Both the position numbers and the translations under genes were made by a program. The notes below the pieces were generated by a model. It worked only from the letters and a program-made list of their open reading frames with translations. It made no database searches and was not told where the DNA came from. DNA of 9,254 nucleotides from assembly GCA_900552415.1 (NCBI GenBank), contig USAD01000092.1, forward strand, positions 1 to 9,254, read 5' to 3'. Source of the stretch: an uncultured Parabacteroides sp. Lineage in GTDB: Bacteria; Bacteroidota; Bacteroidia; Bacteroidales; Tannerellaceae. This document shows positions 5,613 through 9,254 of the stretch, piece by piece. Positions within the stretch are counted from its first letter, which is position 1. Each line of letters starts with the position of its first letter.

Positions 5613-7925
5613 TTAGAAGCTGATCTTCATTCCGGCAAAGTAGCTGCGTGGCGATCCGGGACCATAGATGTAACCTGAATCACGGTTTGCGCCTTTGTCG
5701 AAATCGGTCTGATAGGCGTTGAACAGGTTCTGGACGCCGGCGTTGAAGGTGAGGGTCACCTCGTTATAGACCGGCACGTCGTAGGAGAACTTGATGTTCA
5801 TGTCGAAGTAGTCGGGTGTCTCGACCGCCACGTCTTTCTCGATGTAGCCTGCCAGGTGTTGTACGAGCATGCTTCCGGTGTAGGTTCCCGAGAGGGCGAT
5901 CGTCAGCCGCTTGATGGGCGTCAGCGTCGAGGTAAAATAACCGTAGGCGTCTGGCGTGCGGAACATCCGTTTCTCGGCGGCGACACTCTCGTCCTCGCTC
6001 CATTTCTCCGGCTCCTTATATTGGCTACGCTGAAGGGTGAATCCGGCTTGTAGCGAGAGCCACGAAGTGAGGACCGTTTTGCCCTCGAGAGTGACACCCA
6101 TCACTCGGGCACCCGATCCGTTGCGGCGCTCCTTGATGAGGTTACCCTGCTCGTCGCGGCCGATGTCCTCGAGAGTGAATACGTCGCTCAGGTTGGTATA
6201 GAAACCTTCGACAAGAAGGTTCATCTGGATGCCGTTGTGGAAACGGTGGTAGAAGTCGACCGAGGCGCTGAGGCTGTTCGATTTCTCTTCCGAGAGGTTG
6301 TCCGCCAGTTGGATCAGGGCGGCCTCGCCACCGACCGCGGCGATGTGCAGGTCCTCATCGAAAGCCTGCGGCGCACGGAAGCCGCTCGAGTAGCTCGCGC
6401 GGATGTTGATGTCTTCGGTCGGATTGAAACGGATGTTGGCCCGTGGACTGAAGATGACGTGATCGATCAGGTTATGCTTGTCGAGGCGTCCGCCGATAAG
6501 GAAGCTCCATTTCTTGTTTTTCCACTCGTTTTGAAGGAAGGCGCTCTCAATGTGGATTGTCTGATCGATGAAGCGGTTGTAGCCGACGGTCTCGTCTTTC
6601 AGGCGGTCATAATTATACTCCAGTCCGGCAGTCAATTCGGAAGGCATGAAGAGCAGGCGGTCGAAACTGTAGTTGTATTGAGCCCCGGTGATGGAGGTCA
6701 AGTCTGTTGTCCGTCCGTAGGCGTTGGGATCTTGCTGGGTGCCGTAATAGCTGTCGCGGCCGACGTGCTGCATGGAGGTGTAGATGTTCAGCCGGTGCTT
6801 GTAGTCTTTCGAGAAGAGGTCGAACTTCAGGCCGCCGCCGTCGATCGAGTGCTCCACCTGCTCGGCGATGTTGGCCTCGTGGGCCGGGCGGTCGAGCTTG
6901 TCGCCGCCACGGCGGAACTCGTGCATGTGGTGATATTCGAAGGTAAGTTTACTGTAGTCGCTCGTCTTCAGGTAAGAGCGGAAGCCGACCATCTGGTTCT
7001 CCAGCTTGGGCAGCTCCGTAAAGCCGTCGTTGTCGTAGTCGAGGTCGCTCCGGTGGCGGTTCTGCCCGAAGATGTAGAGGCCCGCCTTCCGGTTGTCGGT
7101 CACCAATGAGGCGTTGAGCGTCGTGTTGTTGTCGAACGACCCGCCTTTCTCCGTGGCCGAGAAGTTGTGCGAGAGCTCGCCCGAGTTGCGCAGGGGCTCT
7201 TTCGTGATGATGTTGATCGTCCCGGCGATGGCCGACGAGCCGAAGAGGGCCGAGCCGCCACCGCGCATCACCTCTACCCGCTCAATCATGTTGGCGGGGA
7301 TCTGCTCCAGGCCATAAACGCCCGAGAGGGCGCTGAAGATGGGGCGCGAGTCGATCAGGATCTGGGTATAGGGGCCGTCGAGGCCGTTGATGCGCACTTG
7401 CTGGAAGCCGCAGTTCTGGCAGTTGTTCTCCACCCGGACGCCGGGCTGGAAGTTCAGGCCTTGGGCCAGGTTGACGGCGTTGGTCGTGGTGAAGATCTTC
7501 GAGTCGAGCACGTTCACCAACGAGGGGGCGAGCCGGCGGGTCGTCTCGTTGCGGTTGGCCGAGACCACGACGCCATCGAGGGCGATCTGGTCTTCCTCCA
7601 TCTCGATGTTCAGCTCGATGGTTTTACCCTTTCTCAGCTGGACCGGCTTGACGACCGTTTTATAGCCCAGCGTCTTGAACTCTACCTGGAAATCGCCCTC
7701 GGGCAGGTTCTTCAGGAAGTAGTGGCCGGTGTTGTCGGTCGTCGTGCCGATGGTCGTGCCGACGATGATCACGTTGATAAAAGCCAGGTGCTCTTTGGTT
7801 TTCTTATCCAGGACATGCCCGATCAAATTGGCGTCGGAGCTGTTCAGGGGCTCTTCGTCCGCCTGGACCCACGTGGGCGTGAGGAGGCAGCAAAGGCTCA
7901 TCAATAAAATAATTATCTTGTTCAT
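5613..7925 (-). CDS. TonB-dependent outer-membrane receptor with N-terminal carboxypeptidase-regulatory-like domain; candidate metal or metal-chelate importer
   Basis: The protein has 770 residues from the ATG at 7925. Domains in order: signal peptide 1-22 (MNKIIILLMSLCCLL..., cleavage after VQA); a CarboxypepD_reg-like beta-sandwich at about 33-115 (IGHVLDKKTKEHLAFINVIIVG ... TDNTGHYFLKNLPEG); a TonB-box-like DGVVVSANR (117-125); the plug at about 125-245, with RINGLDGPYTQILIDSRPIFS, then IERVEVMRGGGSALFGSSAIAGTINIITK; and a beta-barrel to the terminal Phe770 (GMKISF), the usual insertion signal. The plug holds NNCQNCGF with a CxxC pair (Cys169, Cys172), unusual for these receptors. The family imports siderophores, haem, cobalamin, metals or glycans by TonB energy. 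The lack of a SusD partner argues against glycans, and the His-rich protein upstream suggests a metal. An in-frame start at 8105 was rejected because it would bury the signal peptide behind 60 GC-rich codons. The substrate is unproven. Confidence 0.93.
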   Translation of the reverse strand: MNKIIILLMSLCCLLTPTWVQADEEPLNSSDANLIGHVLDKKTKEHLAFINVIIVGTTIGTTTDNTGHYFLKNLPEGDFQVEFKTLGYKTVVKPVQLRKGKTIELNIEMEEDQIALDGVVVSANRNETTRRLAPSLVNVLDSKIFTTTNAVNLAQGLNFQPGVRVENNCQNCGFQQVRINGLDGPYTQILIDSRPIFSALSGVYGLEQIPANMIERVEVMRGGGSALFGSSAIAGTINIITKEPLRNSGELSHNFSATEKGGSFDNNTTLNASLVTDNRKAGLYIFGQNRHRSDLDYDNDGFTELPKLENQMVGFRSYLKTSDYSKLTFEYHHMHEFRRGGDKLDRPAHEANIAEQVEHSIDGGGLKFDLFSKDYKHRLNIYTSMQHVGRDSYYGTQQDPNAYGRTTDLTSITGAQYNYSFDRLLFMPSELTAGLEYNYDRLKDETVGYNRFIDQTIHIESAFLQNEWKNKKWSFLIGGRLDKHNLIDHVIFSPRANIRFNPTEDINIRASYSSGFRAPQAFDEDLHIAAVGGEAALIQLADNLSEEKSNSLSASVDFYHRFHNGIQMNLLVEGFYTNLSDVFTLEDIGRDEQGNLIKERRNGSGARVMGVTLEGKTVLTSWLSLQAGFTLQRSQYKEPEKWSEDESVAAEKRMFRTPDAYGYFTSTLTPIKRLTIALSGTYTGSMLVQHLAGYIEKDVAVETPDYFDMNIKFSYDVPVYNEVTLTFNAGVQNLFNAYQTDFDKGANRDSGYIYGPGSPRSYFAGMKISF

Positions 7926-8113
7926 TATCTGTTTCTGATGTTTTAATGTTGATAAAATGATAGGGGTTTCTTGGGGAAGAGGCTCCTTCTGGATGCCGGT
8001 CGCGGCACGCGATGCCTCGAGCGAGGCCCATGTCGTGTGGCTATGGAGCTTCCCTTGCGCGGCGCGGCGCGTCTCCGGCGGAAAAGCGGCGCGCGGCGAT
8101 AACAATCGGCTGG
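7926..8113. other. GC-rich 188-nt spacer between the receptor and His-rich genes
   Basis: The part nearest the receptor start (7926-7970) is AT-rich, like a normal leader. From about 7975 to 8113 the sequence becomes strongly GC-rich, with runs such as GCGCGGCGCGGCGCG. It stays open in the receptor frame on the minus strand up to an ATG at 8105, giving about 60 codons of Arg/Ala/Pro-rich peptide. I see no clear promoter for the receptor and no cobalamin-riboswitch box. It may be a structured leader or a copy of a dispersed repeat. Confidence 0.5.
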
Positions 8114-8476
8114 TCAGGCGACGGGGGGCGCCCTCAGGCTAGGGACTCCCCGGGCGGGGAGTTGTGGGATGGGGCAGGCCGGGCGGCTGAGAAGGCGGCG
8201 GCAAAGAAACCAGAAGGCCGAGAGGCCGGTCGCCAGGAGCAGCTTGCCCAGGCCCAGGATGGTGTACAGCTGGTGCAACAGTTGGAATTGCGCCAGCGTA
8301 TGCGTATGCCCGGCGGATTGCTGGTCGTCCGTTTTATGCGGGTGTGAGTGGACAATCGTCACGCCATCCACGATATGGACGTGGGTGAAACTGATGACGC
8401 TTCCCATGTACGAGATGAACAGGATGGGAAGCAGAACTCTCAGGAATGGTCGTAATATGTCTTTTACCTGATTCAC
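8114..8476 (-). CDS. Small two-helix membrane protein with His-rich extracytoplasmic loop (putative metal-binding partner of the receptor)
   Basis: With a GTG start at 8476 the protein has 120 residues. A first membrane segment (about 12-30, FLRVLLPILFISYMGSVIS) is followed by a His-rich loop holding HVH (32-34), HSHPH (43-47), HTH (57-59) and His68. A second hydrophobic segment (about 71-91) leads to an Arg/Pro-rich tail ending SLRAPPVA. The GTG is chosen because a well-spaced Bacteroidales promoter lies just upstream and the longer frame (ATG at 8734) would overlap the previous gene by 79 nt and add 86 basic, non-conserved residues. Similar small proteins with a VDGVTIVHSHP-like loop are, from memory, found in Bacteroidota. 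No characterised function is known to me. Being same-strand and next upstream of the receptor, it may help capture or sense a metal such as zinc or copper (inference). I am sure of the frame but less sure of the start. Confidence 0.72.
   Translation of the reverse strand: MNQVKDILRPFLRVLLPILFISYMGSVISFTHVHIVDGVTIVHSHPHKTDDQQSAGHTHTLAQFQLLHQLYTILGLGKLLLATGLSAFWFLCRRLLSRPACPIPQLPARGVPSLRAPPVA
8145..8162. other. Perfect 7-bp hairpin inside the 3' end of the His-rich gene
   Basis: ACTCCCC (8145-8151) pairs exactly with GGGGAGT (8156-8162) around the 4-nt loop GGGC. It falls about 30 nt before the stop codon of the His-rich gene and is followed on the minus strand by the palindrome GGGCGCCC (8126-8133). 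No T run follows, so it is not a standard intrinsic terminator. It may shield or shape the junction with the receptor transcript. Confidence 0.5.
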
Positions 8477-8496
8477 GATCGTGCGATTCTCGGCCG

Positions 8497-8527
8497 CGAA
8501 TTTAGTGATAACGGCAGAGACGCGCAA
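8497..8527 (-). promoter_or_regulatory. Bacteroidales-type promoter for the His-rich membrane protein gene
   Basis: On the minus strand a CTTG (TTG complementary to 8525-8527) is followed after exactly 20 nt by TAAATTCG (8497-8504). The Bacteroidales sigma-ABfr consensus is TTTG, 19-21 nt, TAnnTTTG, so both boxes and the spacing fit with one mismatch each. Transcription would begin near 8490, giving a short leader of about 14 nt to the GTG at 8476. This position is the main reason for choosing that start. Confidence 0.6.
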
Positions 8528-8655
8528 GAGGGACTGCCGACGGCGCTTTGGCGTTTCCGCACTGTGCGGGCGGCTCCCGACGGAATTTTGGGCCGTCCGC
8601 GGCGAGCGGATCGTTTCCCGACGAACGGTTTGGGGGATGGGGCTGGCCTCTTCTC
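8505..8655. other. GC-rich spacer with several small inverted repeats upstream of the His-rich gene
   Basis: After the stop of the unknown gene at 8656 comes a GC-rich stretch without convincing coding. It contains TCCGC-GGCGA-GCGGA around 8597-8611, the near-perfect palindrome CCGCACTGTGCGG around 8568-8580, and CGTT/AACG around 8612-8627. None is followed by a T run on the minus strand. It may hold a factor-dependent terminator for the gene before it, or be part of a dispersed repeat. Confidence 0.4.
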
Positions 8656-9254
8656 TCAGATTTCTATGTTCAGCGTGAAGGAGTTCTTGAGCGAGGGATC
8701 TCGCTTTTGCATTCGGGCGTATTTTTTCATGCAAATCTTAAAGAAAGCCTCCTCGAGGAGGAGGAAGTCGTGCCGGTAATACATGGAATCGATCGGGGTG
8801 GCCTTCTTCTCGCGCAGGTCGATCTTGACGATGTGCTGTTTCAGTTGTTGCTTGTCGAAATCGCCGATCGCGTATTTGAAGAAGGCCTGCATGCTGTTCA
8901 GCAGGGCGGTGACGTTCTGGACCTTCAGGTCATAATAGAGATACCGGAAATAGGCCTCAACAAACGACAGGATCGTGCTGTCGGTCGTCTCCAGGAACTT
9001 CTGGTAGTCCATGTGGAGGTCGATCAACTTGTCGGCCAGGGCATTCTTGTCGAACAAGAGCATTTCGGGCTTGCAGGAGATGCCGGTGAGCCGCTCGTAG
9101 CTGTAGGCGATCGTTTCGGCTTGCTCGTAAGTCAGGTTGGTCTTGAGATAACCCTCTATGGAGCGGATCTGCAGCTTGATGTCGTAGCCGTTCAGGATCT
9201 TGAACAGGAGATAGACCCGCCTTACGATGTTGTTCCGGCTCAAACGCTGGCCCA
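8656..9254 (-). CDS. Uncharacterised mainly helical protein, C-terminal part (5' end outside window)
   Basis: The frame is open to the right edge, so at least 198 residues are visible and the gene continues beyond the window. The TTG at 9243 that could be read as a start is more likely an internal leucine, because the frame continues upstream as GQRLSRNN. The visible protein is soluble, rich in Leu, Lys, Tyr and Phe and predicted by eye to be nearly all helical, with no signal peptide or membrane segment in view. Recognisable stretches are IRSIEGYLKTNLTYEQAETI and VEAYFRYLYYDLKVQNVTAL, and it ends NSFTLNIEI followed by TGA. I do not recognise the family; RteC-like mobile-element proteins were considered but I could not match them. 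It is same-strand with the His-rich gene, 179 nt upstream of it, but that gene seems to have its own promoter, so a shared function is not implied. Confidence 0.8.
   Translation of the reverse strand, partial: GQRLSRNNIVRRVYLLFKILNGYDIKLQIRSIEGYLKTNLTYEQAETIAYSYERLTGISCKPEMLLFDKNALADKLIDLHMDYQKFLETTDSTILSFVEAYFRYLYYDLKVQNVTALLNSMQAFFKYAIGDFDKQQLKQHIVKIDLREKKATPIDSMYYRHDFLLLEEAFFKICMKKYARMQKRDPSLKNSFTLNIEI

Noticed and set aside
6237..7109. Long open frame on the plus strand (290 codons) antisense to the receptor
   Set aside because: Its Val/Glu/Asp-heavy composition mirrors the receptor codons and it has no recognisable domain. The receptor on the other strand is complete and well conserved.
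7167..7907. Long open frame on the plus strand (246 codons) antisense to the receptor N-terminal part
   Set aside because: It is a shadow of the GC-rich receptor codons with no family features.
7926..8105. N-terminal extension of the TonB receptor to the ATG at 8105
   Set aside because: It would place 60 Arg/Ala/Pro-rich residues before a good signal peptide that begins at the ATG at 7925, which would block normal export.
7926..8113. Cobalamin riboswitch ahead of the receptor
   Set aside because: I looked for the B12 box and its conserved flanks on the minus strand. Only a short AGCCAC fragment is present, without the rest of the core.
8477..8734. Long form of the His-rich protein starting at the ATG at 8734
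   Set aside because: It overlaps the upstream gene by 79 nt, adds 86 basic low-complexity residues before the first membrane helix, and starts upstream of the best promoter in the region.
8656..9254. RteC-like regulator from a conjugative transposon
   Set aside because: I considered it because of the helical, Lys/Leu-rich composition, but I could not identify any RteC motif, and no other transposon gene is in the window.

Overview
The window looks like chromosomal DNA from a Bacteroidota bacterium, order Bacteroidales, probably Parabacteroides or a close relative. This rests on the gene families (a Bacteroidales-type DnaX tail, a DUF4783-like secreted protein, a TonB-dependent receptor with an N-terminal carboxypeptidase-regulatory-like domain), the lack of clear Shine-Dalgarno sequences, and promoter-like elements of the TAnnTTyG type. 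The genus is inferred from protein resemblance recalled from memory, not from a search.

Positions 1-3500 hold mostly housekeeping genes. The 3' end of dnaX (+) converges on nadC (-) across a bidirectional terminator hairpin. nadC lies one base downstream of a small secreted protein of the DUF4783 type. That pair is divergent from rlmH (+), which converges on aroC (-) across a second terminator. aroC is 9 nt downstream of a SlyD-like FKBP isomerase with a Cys/His-rich tail. A MalY/PatB-type PLP enzyme lies further upstream on the same strand, behind its own candidate promoter. NadC (NAD synthesis), AroC (chorismate), RlmH (23S rRNA methylation), SlyD (folding and metal binding) and PatB (C-S lyase or aminotransferase) have no obvious common pathway.

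Positions 5307-5612 contain no gene. They hold four to five tandem copies of a 41-bp unit, each carrying a small inverted repeat. This is the clearest unexplained structure in the window.

Positions 5613-9254 are an accessory-looking, GC-rich minus-strand block: a TonB-dependent outer-membrane receptor with a CxxC motif in its plug, preceded by a small two-helix membrane protein with a His-rich extracytoplasmic loop, and before that the C-terminal part of a protein I do not recognise. The receptor and His-rich protein may form a metal-acquisition unit (inference). The His-rich gene appears to start at a GTG just downstream of a well-spaced Bacteroidales promoter. The two GC-rich spacers in this block (about 180-190 nt each) are not explained by genes.

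I saw no tRNA or rRNA gene, CRISPR array, insertion sequence or defence system. The best leads are the 41-bp repeat array, the receptor/His-rich-protein pair and the GC-rich spacers.
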